Source: Candidatus Bathyarchaeota archaeon
Lineage (GTDB): Archaea > Thermoproteota > Bathyarchaeia > Bathyarchaeales > Bathyarchaeaceae
Length of the DNA: 8,739 nt
Reading direction: 5' to 3'
Assembly (NCBI GenBank): GCA_014859755.1
Contig: JACUTO010000058.1
Span: forward strand, 1 to 8,739
Shown: in pieces, positions 1 through 5,138 of the stretch
How positions within the stretch are numbered: the stretch's first letter is position 1
Layout: the number at the start of each line of letters is the position of its first letter
Notes under the pieces: generated by a model
Databases searched by the model: none
Told to the model about the DNA's origin: nothing
What the model saw: the letters and a program-made list of their open reading frames with translations, nothing else
Translations under genes and position numbers: made by a program

Positions 1-1092
1 GGTATCCAGAAATTCTTTAATTATTTCAGCTAGGCTCTTTCCAACACCTGAGATTTCTTCCAACTTATTTCTGTTATGAATGTCGCGAATGCTTTCTTTG
101 AGTTCTTCTATGTTTTGTGCGGCTTTGTGGTATGCCCAAGCTGCGTAGGGATTTCCAACTCTTTTTTCTTTGAAGTAGGCTATCAATAAGAGCAGATTTG
201 CAACCTCAAAATTCTCTTTTAACGGTCTTTCAAAATCTGGGGGAGAAATGTAAGTTTGGATGTTAAACTCTTCACAGATTTCGAAGGCCCTTCTGTTTAT
301 CCTTACCACATATTCTCGATTTGGCTCCTGCGACCCACCGTAAAGCTTTTCGTATTTCTTCACGAGCTCAGGCCAGTTTTCCTTAAGCAACTCAAGCCAA
401 CGAGTCTTTTGATTACTTCTTAGAGTCATCCCAGCGCCGGGCAGAAGATATTCTGCGTTACTTTCAGACGCCCTCCTCATCACATCTCGGATGGTGTTTT
501 CATCGTCCAGAAGATATGGAATAATTGGTGTAAAGTCAACACCTGCCATTATTCCAGCCTCTCTCAGTTTCTTCACAGCTTTCAGCCTTCTTTCTGGTGG
601 TGGAGAAAAGGGTTCCAGCAACGAAAGCAGATTTTTGTCGAAGGTTGTGATGGTAAAGGAAACGGTGCACCAAGAGTTCTTTGATATTTCAGATAGGATA
701 TCAGCGTCTCTGAGCACAAGATCGGATTTGGTTCCGATGTGAACTGGAAAACCGTTGTTTCTTAATGCTTCCAAAACCTTCCTTGTAACCTCATATTTTC
801 TTTCAGCTGGTTGATAAGGGTCTGTCACTCCGCTTAAGGCAACAACATCCTTCTCTGCTTTCCTCAATTCTTTTTCAAGTAGTTCTGGCGCATTGGTTTT
901 CACGTATATGATCCTTGAAAAATCTTCAACGTTTTCGTGAATCAGATATTTCTCGGTTATGGCGTCGCAGTAGTTGCAGGCGAATTGACAACCACGGTAG
1001 GGGTTTATTCCATATCTACACCAAAACCAATTGTCTCGATACTTATACTTGTTTAGAACAGTTTTCGCTTTGACCTCCTTGAACTTTACCAT
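1..1092 (-). CDS. SPL-like radical SAM protein with C-terminal PolX-type HhH domain (3' end cut by window)
   Basis: Translating the minus strand from the ATG at 1092 gives 364 open codons reaching base 1. An in-frame TAA just upstream fixes the start, and a GGGAT sequence lies about 7 bases before it. The cluster motif C35-x3-C39-x2-C42, preceded by NPYRG, is the radical SAM iron-sulfur site. The segments SGVTDPYQPAE (88-98) and TKSDLVLRD (121-129) and the LEP...PERRL stretch (159-170) are typical of COG1533, the spore photoproduct lyase-like family, whose members mostly have unknown substrates. From about residue 293 the protein changes character. NPYAAWAYHKAA (314-325) and ISGVGKSLAEIIKEFL (347-362) resemble the N-terminal helix-hairpin-helix domain of family X DNA polymerases. 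The SAM assignment is firm; the HhH assignment is by eye but strong. The fusion suggests action on or near DNA, which is an inference. It lies 27 bases after the YkgJ-type gene and is probably cotranscribed with it. Confidence 0.9.
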   Translation of the reverse strand, partial: MVKFKEVKAKTVLNKYKYRDNWFWCRYGINPYRGCQFACNYCDAITEKYLIHENVEDFSRIIYVKTNAPELLEKELRKAEKDVVALSGVTDPYQPAERKYEVTRKVLEALRNNGFPVHIGTKSDLVLRDADILSEISKNSWCTVSFTITTFDKNLLSLLEPFSPPPERRLKAVKKLREAGIMAGVDFTPIIPYLLDDENTIRDVMRRASESNAEYLLPGAGMTLRSNQKTRWLELLKENWPELVKKYEKLYGGSQEPNREYVVRINRRAFEICEEFNIQTYISPPDFERPLKENFEVANLLLLIAYFKEKRVGNPYAAWAYHKAAQNIEELKESIRDIHNRNKLEEISGVGKSLAEIIKEFLDT

Positions 1093-1119
1093 AAATTATC
1101 CCTTTTCTAAAACTCATGT

Positions 1120-1626
1120 TTAAAATAATTCTATGGCTTCAAGTAAGGGGGCAAGAAGATGGCTATTGATAAACCTTTCATCCACCAATTTTCCATCTGG
1201 GCTATTTAAGCCTCTGCAACATGGAATAAACTTTAACACAATGATGTTAGAACCTACCCTGTCAAAGTCGAAGGGATAAAGCCTACAGAGGATTGGTCTA
1301 AGATCATAGATGGAACATTCGTAGCGATTTTCCTTCGCATCAAATTTAAGAAAAATGCACGATCCATCTTCCCTGTTTCTCAGACTGCCTCGCATGACTG
1401 GCAAGCCTTTAAACTCGCTGTTCGCGGGTTCAAGAAAATCTTTCACATGGTAACCAGCCTCCTTTATTCTTTCAATATCCTTTCTAGTAAGCTTAGGCCC
1501 ACCTAATCTGCAGCAGAAAGTGGCGCATCTTTTGCATTTGAATCGAAAATGTTTTTGAAGGAGAGATATATCTCTGATTTGTCTCGATTTTGAATCCACC
1601 GTGATTTTAGCTAAGACTTCCCTCAA
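1120..1626 (-). CDS. YkgJ-family cysteine-cluster protein
   Basis: This 168-residue protein belongs to the YkgJ family (CxxCxxCC, PF03692), small soluble proteins thought to bind zinc or an iron-sulfur centre; their biochemical role is mostly unknown. The N-terminal cluster is C31-x2-C34-x3-C38-C39. It is followed by DGSCIFL (C90) and by the family signature around C104 and C114 (CSIYDLRPILCRLYPF). A further C136-C137 pair sits in IPCCRG, giving nine cysteines in all. The start is a TTG at 1626: an in-frame TGA lies three codons upstream and no ATG or GTG fits the open frame before the cysteine cluster. A TATA-like box about 39 bases upstream implies a short leader. It is the first gene of a likely two-gene operon with the radical SAM gene. 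A role in supplying or protecting the partner's metal cluster is possible but not shown. Confidence 0.88.
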   Translation of the reverse strand: MREVLAKITVDSKSRQIRDISLLQKHFRFKCKRCATFCCRLGGPKLTRKDIERIKEAGYHVKDFLEPANSEFKGLPVMRGSLRNREDGSCIFLKFDAKENRYECSIYDLRPILCRLYPFDFDRVGSNIIVLKFIPCCRGLNSPDGKLVDERFINSHLLAPLLEAIELF

Positions 1627-1660
1627 CTTCGATCAAACATCATAATGCTTGCATCATCCT

Positions 1661-1670
1661 CTTATATGTT
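1661..1670 (-). promoter_or_regulatory. Candidate archaeal TATA box for the YkgJ / radical SAM operon
   Basis: Read on the minus strand the segment is AACATATAAG, close to an archaeal TATA box. It is centred about 39 bases before the TTG start at 1626, which would put transcription start near 1639 and leave a leader of roughly 13 bases. The position is the main support; no BRE was confidently recognised. Confidence 0.4.
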
Positions 1671-1739
1671 GATAAAATTAACGAGCGGGTCTGAGGACGC
1701 TGATGGGAAAACTTTGGAGAGAACAGCAAATTCTAAAAA

Positions 1740-1747
1740 CTTAAAGG
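1740..1747 (+). promoter_or_regulatory. Weak candidate TATA box for the small gene at 1778
   Basis: CTTAAAGG lies about 34 bases before the GTG start at 1778, so transcription would begin about 10 bases before the gene. The match to a TATA consensus is poor and the call rests mostly on spacing. Confidence 0.25.
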
Positions 1748-1777
1748 CATACAAAACTATAGCAGATAGCAGTTGAG

Positions 1778-2050
1778 GTGAAAGTTCTGGTCAGGAGATC
1801 TGGAAGAGAGGCTCAAAGGATAATTAGAGACATCGCAGTTCTGATTAGAAACACCACTTGGAAGTGTGGAAGGATGGAGCGGCTTGTCGTAAACTACTTG
1901 CAACGCCAGCTTCAAAGATGTGGACGCGCTCAAACTCCGGTAAAGGATATGTTGCAATATTTCAAGCTGAGCGGAAAGCAGAAGAGCGAGTTCTTTGAAG
2001 CGATAAAACGGCTAGAAAAGCGTCACATAATCAAAATTAAGGAATTCTGA
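1778..2050 (+). CDS. Small basic protein of unknown function, possible winged-helix C-terminus
   Basis: The frame encodes 90 residues from a GTG start at 1778. I do not recognise the family. It is rich in Arg and Lys, especially in the first half (RRSGREAQRIIRD), and is predicted to be soluble and mostly helical, with no signal peptide or membrane segment. The last 40 residues, from TPVKDMLQYF through EFFEAIKRLEKRHIIKI, have the helix-turn-helix then beta-strand pattern of a small winged-helix domain, which suggests nucleic acid binding. No strong Shine-Dalgarno site precedes the GTG, consistent with a short leader. The 85-base gap to the CYTH gene on the same strand leaves cotranscription open. 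The biased, continuous frame and absence of a better frame support it being real, but the product is hypothetical. Confidence 0.6.
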   Translation: MKVLVRRSGREAQRIIRDIAVLIRNTTWKCGRMERLVVNYLQRQLQRCGRAQTPVKDMLQYFKLSGKQKSEFFEAIKRLEKRHIIKIKEF

Positions 2051-2121
2051 TTCTTCTATTCCTTCAACTTAACTTTCCGAACCCGACTTTTAGTCTTGAG
2101 AGTAAAACAAAAGAGCCCATG

Positions 2122-2129
2122 CTAATATT
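2122..2129 (+). promoter_or_regulatory. Candidate TATA box for the CYTH-domain gene
   Basis: CTAATATT is centred near 2126, so transcription would begin near 2150 to 2152. That lies downstream of the possible GTG start at 2136 and favours the ATG at 2190 (leader about 40 bases) or a near-leaderless TTG at 2154. The motif is short and AT-rich sequence is common here. Confidence 0.3.
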
Positions 2130-2189
2130 CTGTTTGTGAGGGTTGTAGAAAAGTTGAGCATCAAGGTGCAATCCAAAGTTGAACACAAA

Positions 2190-2696
2190 ATGGTGGAGTT
2201 AAAAGCGAAAGTTTACGACCTAGAGGTTGTTAGAAGAAAACTAACCATCCTAGGAGCACGCCACATAGGAACGTTTCGGCAAATTGACGTTTATTTCAAC
2301 GTTCCAGAAGGTAGGCTGAAGTTGCGAGAAGTGGAGGGCAATAACAATGCGGAATTGATATATTATGAAAGAGAAAACATCGCTGGACCCAAAAGAAGCA
2401 ATGTCTTCATTTTGAAGATTCAAGAGCCAGAAGTTTTCAAAAACCTAATCGAGAGGCTACTCAAAACCAGCGTCATTGTAGAAAAAGTTAGAGAAATTCA
2501 TCAATATCAAGGAACGCAGATTCATTTGGATATGGTTGAGAAACTTGGAAACTTCGTTGAATTTGAAAGAAAGACTCCCGCTGGTGCACACGCGATTAAG
2601 AAAAACCGACAGATTTTGGAAAAGTTAATGGAAAAACTAGGGATAAACCCAGAAAACCTTGAGAAGCTATCCTACAGCGATCTTATTCACATGTAA
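2190..2696 (+). CDS. CYTH-domain protein, class IV adenylate cyclase / thiamine triphosphatase-like
   Basis: The protein is 168 residues from the ATG at 2190; the frame stays open to a GTG at 2136 (18 more residues unlike the family). CYTH proteins are cytosolic beta-tunnel enzymes that bind metal and a polyphosphate group: class IV adenylate cyclases, thiamine triphosphatases and tripolyphosphatases. Seen here, numbered from 2190: VELKAKV at 2-8, QIDVYF (31-36), GRLKLRE (41-47), a YYER...AGPKRS stretch (58-70), IHLD (111-114) and the VEFER strand (123-127). These arrays of Arg, Lys and Glu line the tunnel and match the family named class IV adenylate cyclase. The hallmark ExExK is incomplete: the last Glu and the Lys of VELK are present, but Met stands where the first Glu is expected. 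Substrate cannot be decided from sequence; many archaeal members are probably phosphohydrolases. It converges on the membrane operon with 27 bases between stops. Confidence 0.85.
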   Translation: MVELKAKVYDLEVVRRKLTILGARHIGTFRQIDVYFNVPEGRLKLREVEGNNNAELIYYERENIAGPKRSNVFILKIQEPEVFKNLIERLLKTSVIVEKVREIHQYQGTQIHLDMVEKLGNFVEFERKTPAGAHAIKKNRQILEKLMEKLGINPENLEKLSYSDLIHM

Positions 2697-2723
2697 CAAG
2701 TAGAGAGCTGAAAGTTAAACGCA

Positions 2724-3182
2724 TCATAACTCTTTCATTTCAACTTTAGCCGAAACAAAGTCTATAGCCTGAACCACATTCTTGCCGATTCCTAAGAGGC
2801 AGACTAAGACAAGCATGGCTAAAATCACTCTGAGATCGACCATAATGTTCACGCTTACCCCTTCAACGGGAACGGCTAGGGCTACGATGCCGCCGTTCAA
2901 GACGTAGATGAAGAAGATCATCGTGACCAAGGCTCTGGCAACGCCGAACACGTATTGATAGATGGTTCCGGAGGTGAACACGCCTACGACGAGGAAGATC
3001 ATGAACACAGCCGCGAACAGGTTGGTGGTGGGCGCATACCACGGAAAGAAAGACTGGAAAGGTTCTATGAAAACAGATAGAAAATAAAAGGGTAGATAAG
3101 TTATAACCACTAACAAAGCCGCTTTCATGATTCTTGGCACAAACTTCCTCGCAAAGGTTTTGGTCTGTCCTTTCTCAACCAT
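2724..3182 (-). CDS. Four-helix membrane protein of unknown function (third gene of envelope operon)
   Basis: The protein has 152 residues and four likely membrane helices, at about 19-39, 53-72, 79-102 and 116-137, with short loops and a basic N-terminus (KTFARKFVPRIMK) that predicts a cytoplasmic N-terminus. No conserved catalytic motif was recognised and the family is unknown to me. The ATG at 3182 overlaps the end of the preceding gene by eight bases, so translation of the two is probably coupled. Within the operon it is the most purely membrane-embedded component and may anchor the outer protein encoded just upstream; this is an inference from gene order. The ATG is the only plausible start because the overlap fixes its position. 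Confidence 0.75.
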   Translation of the reverse strand: MVEKGQTKTFARKFVPRIMKAALLVVITYLPFYFLSVFIEPFQSFFPWYAPTTNLFAAVFMIFLVVGVFTSGTIYQYVFGVARALVTMIFFIYVLNGGIVALAVPVEGVSVNIMVDLRVILAMLVLVCLLGIGKNVVQAIDFVSAKVEMKEL

Positions 3183-3954
3183 ATGACATCACCACAGGAC
3201 CGAAACTGAAAGCAGAAGTTTCAAAATAGAAACGCACTTCACCGCTTCCCGTGATCTTTGAAACATCAACAACTATTTCCACTTGACTATCATAGCTGGA
3301 ATGCGACGGCACGTTCAGATCTGATACACTGAAGCCTAAAAGCTCGTCATTATCGTTGTAAATTTCAACTTGCATGAATCCGTCTACGCTAAAATACGGC
3401 GAGTGATTTTCAAAACTTATAGGGATTATAGCTTCTTGATGGGTAAGATTAAGGAAATTGTAAGAAATCTGCCCAATGGAGAAGTTGTAGAGGGGCGCCC
3501 CCCAAGGCATTGTCATATTCGTTGAAACTTCAAAGGGAATAGAATGAGCGAAATTTATCTTCAAGGACATGTCTAAATTGAAAACGGTATCGTTAAACAG
3601 ATAATTTAATAGCTTGGATGTGATGTCGTCTAGGTTCACGGAGACGTTGTGCGCCGTTTCGATGCTGCTACCCCGTGGTATCGAGGGCACAAACGTTGTA
3701 GATGTTGAGAGTAACGACTCGTTATAATCCATGACTGCCACTGTCATGTTTAGTTCGGACAGATCGTAAAGGCCAGTGTTGTTAACGAACAACGGAACTG
3801 ATATAACCATAAATCCGCTTGAAAGGAAGGCTTGGGGTTGCCCAAAGCCCATTCTCACATTCATAGCTGAGTACACGGATGCAACTGAAAATACAATTAT
3901 CAGAATCCAAAGTATCTTTGTAGCCCAGCCTAAGGCTCTTACCGCATACCTCAT
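3175..3954 (-). CDS. Membrane-anchored outer protein with two beta-sandwich-like repeats and many N-glycosylation sequons
   Basis: The protein has 259 residues. One hydrophobic helix at about 12-31 follows a basic start (MRYAVRALGWATK), so it is an uncleaved anchor or signal with the rest outside the cell. The outer part holds nine N-x-S/T sequons, at N58, N69, N78, N103, N121, N146, N157, N169 and N183, far more than chance would lead one to expect. Two stretches look like copies of one beta-sandwich unit: about 49-112 (VPLFVNNTGLYDLSELNMTV) and about 176-236 (IPISFENHSPYFSVDGFMQV). Each has a strand, an Asn-rich turn, strands, then a polar stretch ending in a VNLDDITS- or VVDVSKITG-like segment. 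The pattern resembles LEA14/WHy-type domains, but only loosely. No enzymatic motif was seen. A GAAGGG sequence precedes the ATG by a few bases, and the gene starts 36 bases after the upstream gene. Confidence 0.78.
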   Translation of the reverse strand: MRYAVRALGWATKILWILIIVFSVASVYSAMNVRMGFGQPQAFLSSGFMVISVPLFVNNTGLYDLSELNMTVAVMDYNESLLSTSTTFVPSIPRGSSIETAHNVSVNLDDITSKLLNYLFNDTVFNLDMSLKINFAHSIPFEVSTNMTMPWGAPLYNFSIGQISYNFLNLTHQEAIIPISFENHSPYFSVDGFMQVEIYNDNDELLGFSVSDLNVPSHSSYDSQVEIVVDVSKITGSGEVRFYFETSAFSFGPVVMSYG

Positions 3955-3990
3955 TTGCCCTTCTTTCCTTTTGCTGGAAAATTTTGAGGG

Positions 3991-4374
3991 TTACTTAGCA
4001 GCTTTGACTTTCCTGATTTTGCCAGTTTTTTTAGCCTTCCGGGTTCCGGTGGTCTTCGGGATTGGTGTTTTCATGGTTGTCGGAGCTATCGGCTTGATTT
4101 CTGGTTTTGCTCCGCGTTTGAGTTGCGTGACGAGTTGTACTCCTCTTATGGTTAGCACAGAGCCTATCCACCCCATGACGCCGAGATACATGATTCGAAT
4201 GCATGTTAAAATCAAGGGAGCTAACGCATCGCCGAAGACAGCTACAAGGTCTGGCGATCCCACGATGGATGGGTCATTGCTTAGGAATAGATATGCGCTC
4301 ACAAAGGTGAAAGCCAGTAGAGCCACGCCTATGAAGAGAGTGACGTATCCTGAAACCAGAGCTTTGTCTTCCAT
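3991..4374 (-). CDS. Two-helix membrane protein with strongly basic C-terminal tail (first gene of envelope operon)
   Basis: The protein has 127 residues. Likely membrane helices lie at about 10-31 and 50-77. The tail from about residue 86 to 127 holds 15 Lys or Arg, one Glu and many Pro and Thr, with segments such as RKAKKTGKIRKVKAAK. By the positive-inside rule the tail should be cytoplasmic, which puts the N-terminus inside and both helices in a hairpin. Such a tail could bind acidic lipids, nucleic acid or ribosomes; nothing seen decides between these. The family is unknown to me. A good Shine-Dalgarno site (AGAGGTT) is seven bases before the ATG at 4374, and a TATA-like box lies about 39 bases before it, so this gene probably opens the operon that continues through the two genes downstream. 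Confidence 0.75.
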   Translation of the reverse strand: MEDKALVSGYVTLFIGVALLAFTFVSAYLFLSNDPSIVGSPDLVAVFGDALAPLILTCIRIMYLGVMGWIGSVLTIRGVQLVTQLKRGAKPEIKPIAPTTMKTPIPKTTGTRKAKKTGKIRKVKAAK

Positions 4375-4380
4375 GGGATG

Positions 4381-4387
4381 AACCTCT
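4381..4387 (-). promoter_or_regulatory. Ribosome binding site of the envelope operon
   Basis: AGAGGTT on the minus strand, with GAGGT complementary to the end of 16S rRNA, sits seven bases before the ATG at 4374. It is one of the clearest Shine-Dalgarno sites in the window and confirms that start. Confidence 0.6.
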
Positions 4388-4408
4388 ATGGTAAGGAATG
4401 TCGCTTAC

Positions 4409-4416
4409 GATATTAA
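4409..4416 (-). promoter_or_regulatory. Candidate TATA box of the envelope operon
   Basis: TTAATATC on the minus strand is centred about 39 bases before the ATG at 4374, predicting transcription start near 4387 and a leader just long enough to hold the ribosome binding site. The rest of the gap up to 4519 holds an 11-base inverted repeat, GAGGATTCCTC (4470-4480), of no clear role. Confidence 0.35.
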
Positions 4417-4519
4417 GTCTTCTGTCTCACGAAACCATATTTCCTTTAATTATCCCCGTTATGCAACTTGAGGATTCCTCGTAGAGATCTAGCCGAAGCA
4501 TCTGTTTTGTAGATTGCAA

Positions 4520-4726
4520 TCAAATTTTTCGGGTATATCCAGCATTTTCCTTCCTTTTCAAGGCGCGGATGACGCTTGACGCTTCCTGGGCTGTCTTAAC
4601 GTGAGCCACTTTTTTTGTTTTGTCCAAAACTAGCCGAGCTTCACAGTAGGGACATCGTCTGGTTTTCTGACCAGTCTTAGCTAGCAGAAGTTGCCCGCAC
4701 TTATAGCAAACAACCACCATATACAT
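4520..4726 (-). CDS. DUF1922-type zinc-ribbon protein
   Basis: The protein has 68 residues from the ATG at 4726. The two CxxC knuckles, C7-x2-C10 and C25-x2-C28, make a single zinc ribbon, and the segment LLAKTGQKTRRCPYC matches my memory of the archaeal DUF1922 family (PF09082). After the ribbon comes a helix-rich basic tail with a TAQEASSVIRALK segment, also typical of the family. The role is unknown; a nucleic acid or protein docking function is usual for small zinc ribbons. The frame stays open to a TTG at 4768, but the 14 added residues are unlike the family and would run through two palindromes, so the ATG is preferred; GGAG lies about ten bases before it. It is divergent from the nuclease-like gene at 4799. 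Confidence 0.8.
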   Translation of the reverse strand: MYMVVVCYKCGQLLLAKTGQKTRRCPYCEARLVLDKTKKVAHVKTAQEASSVIRALKRKENAGYTRKI

Positions 4727-4739
4727 TTGACGCGCGCTC

Positions 4740-4760
4740 CGCCTAGGCGAAAAGCTTTTC
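4740..4760. promoter_or_regulatory. Two abutting perfect palindromes in a divergent promoter region (candidate operators)
   Basis: CGCCTAGGCG (4740-4749) and GAAAAGCTTTTC (4749-4760) are perfect inverted repeats that share base 4749. They lie between the divergent starts at 4726 and 4799, about 40 to 50 bases before the plus-strand gene, where its TATA/BRE region should be. A regulator binding here could control both genes. The symmetry is seen directly; the operator role is inferred. Confidence 0.4.
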
Positions 4761-4784
4761 CCAACCAAGACCTAAAGGCTGTAA

Positions 4785-4790
4785 GAGGAT
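4785..4790 (+). promoter_or_regulatory. Ribosome binding site of the nuclease-like gene
   Basis: GAGGAT lies eight bases before the ATG at 4799 and supports that start over later in-frame codons. Confidence 0.5.
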
Positions 4791-4798
4791 GCAGATAA

Positions 4799-5137
4799 AT
4801 GAGTCGGAGTTCCCTCACTAATCTTGCAGTCAAATATTTCAGGCAAAACGGATACCAAATAGAGAAGGATGCTATCTTAGAAGGAGTTTCCGGACTCCCG
4901 CGCAGGTTTGATCTGGTCATTCGTAAAGGCAGAGAACGCCACTCAGTTTGGATCAAAGATTGGAAGAGAACAGTCGGCGTCAACATGGTCATAAACATCG
5001 ATAAAGCGGCAGAGGATGTGGGATTTCCTAAACCAATAATCATTTCTGAAAAATTTAGTGGCCATGCGAAGGCTTACGCCAACCGTCGAGGCATTAGTTT
5101 GCTTTCGAAACGTCAAATCATGCGGAGGTTGGGATAA
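4799..5137 (+). CDS. Small PD-(D/E)XK nuclease-fold protein (restriction endonuclease-like)
   Basis: The protein has 112 residues. The arrangement fits the core of the PD-(D/E)XK nuclease fold as seen in small archaeal Holliday-junction-resolvase or Mrr-like proteins. A helix with LAVKYFRQNGYQIEKDAILEGVSG comes first, with E28 as a possible metal ligand. Next is the strand RRFDLVIRKG with D38, then VWIKDWKRTVGV, where D54-x-K56 gives the (D/E)xK element, and a helix (VINIDKAAEDVG). The end, IIISEKFSGHAKAYANRRG then ISLLSK, resembles the last strand-helix-strand of this fold. The active residues D38, D54 and K56 are all present, so it may be an active DNA nuclease; the target is unknown. It stands alone, with no methylase or specificity subunit nearby, so it is not a usual restriction system. 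It is divergent from the zinc-ribbon gene, and its stop is one base from that of the kinase gene. Confidence 0.75.
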   Translation: MSRSSLTNLAVKYFRQNGYQIEKDAILEGVSGLPRRFDLVIRKGRERHSVWIKDWKRTVGVNMVINIDKAAEDVGFPKPIIISEKFSGHAKAYANRRGISLLSKRQIMRRLG

Positions 5138-5138
5138 C

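Noticed and set aside
491..742. An 83-codon plus-strand frame inside the radical SAM gene
   Set aside because: The opposite strand encodes conserved SPL-like motifs through the same bases.
1630..1660. GATGATG and ATGATG repeats suggesting a C/D box guide RNA
   Set aside because: No correctly spaced D box (CTGA) or D'/C' pair was found, and the segment lies in the promoter and leader of the YkgJ gene.
1666..1776. A 36-codon frame on the plus strand that ends two bases before the GTG at 1778
   Set aside because: It has no ribosome binding site, a bland composition, and overlaps the promoter of the minus-strand YkgJ gene. It could be chance; conservation would be needed.
3776..4381. A 201-codon plus-strand frame across two envelope operon genes
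   Set aside because: It spans the junction of two minus-strand genes that have good starts, membrane helices and a ribosome binding site; it is an antisense by-product.
4512..4521. Perfect palindrome GATTGCAATC at the end of the DUF1922 gene as a terminator
   Set aside because: It overlaps the stop codon and no T run follows on the minus strand, so it lacks terminator features.
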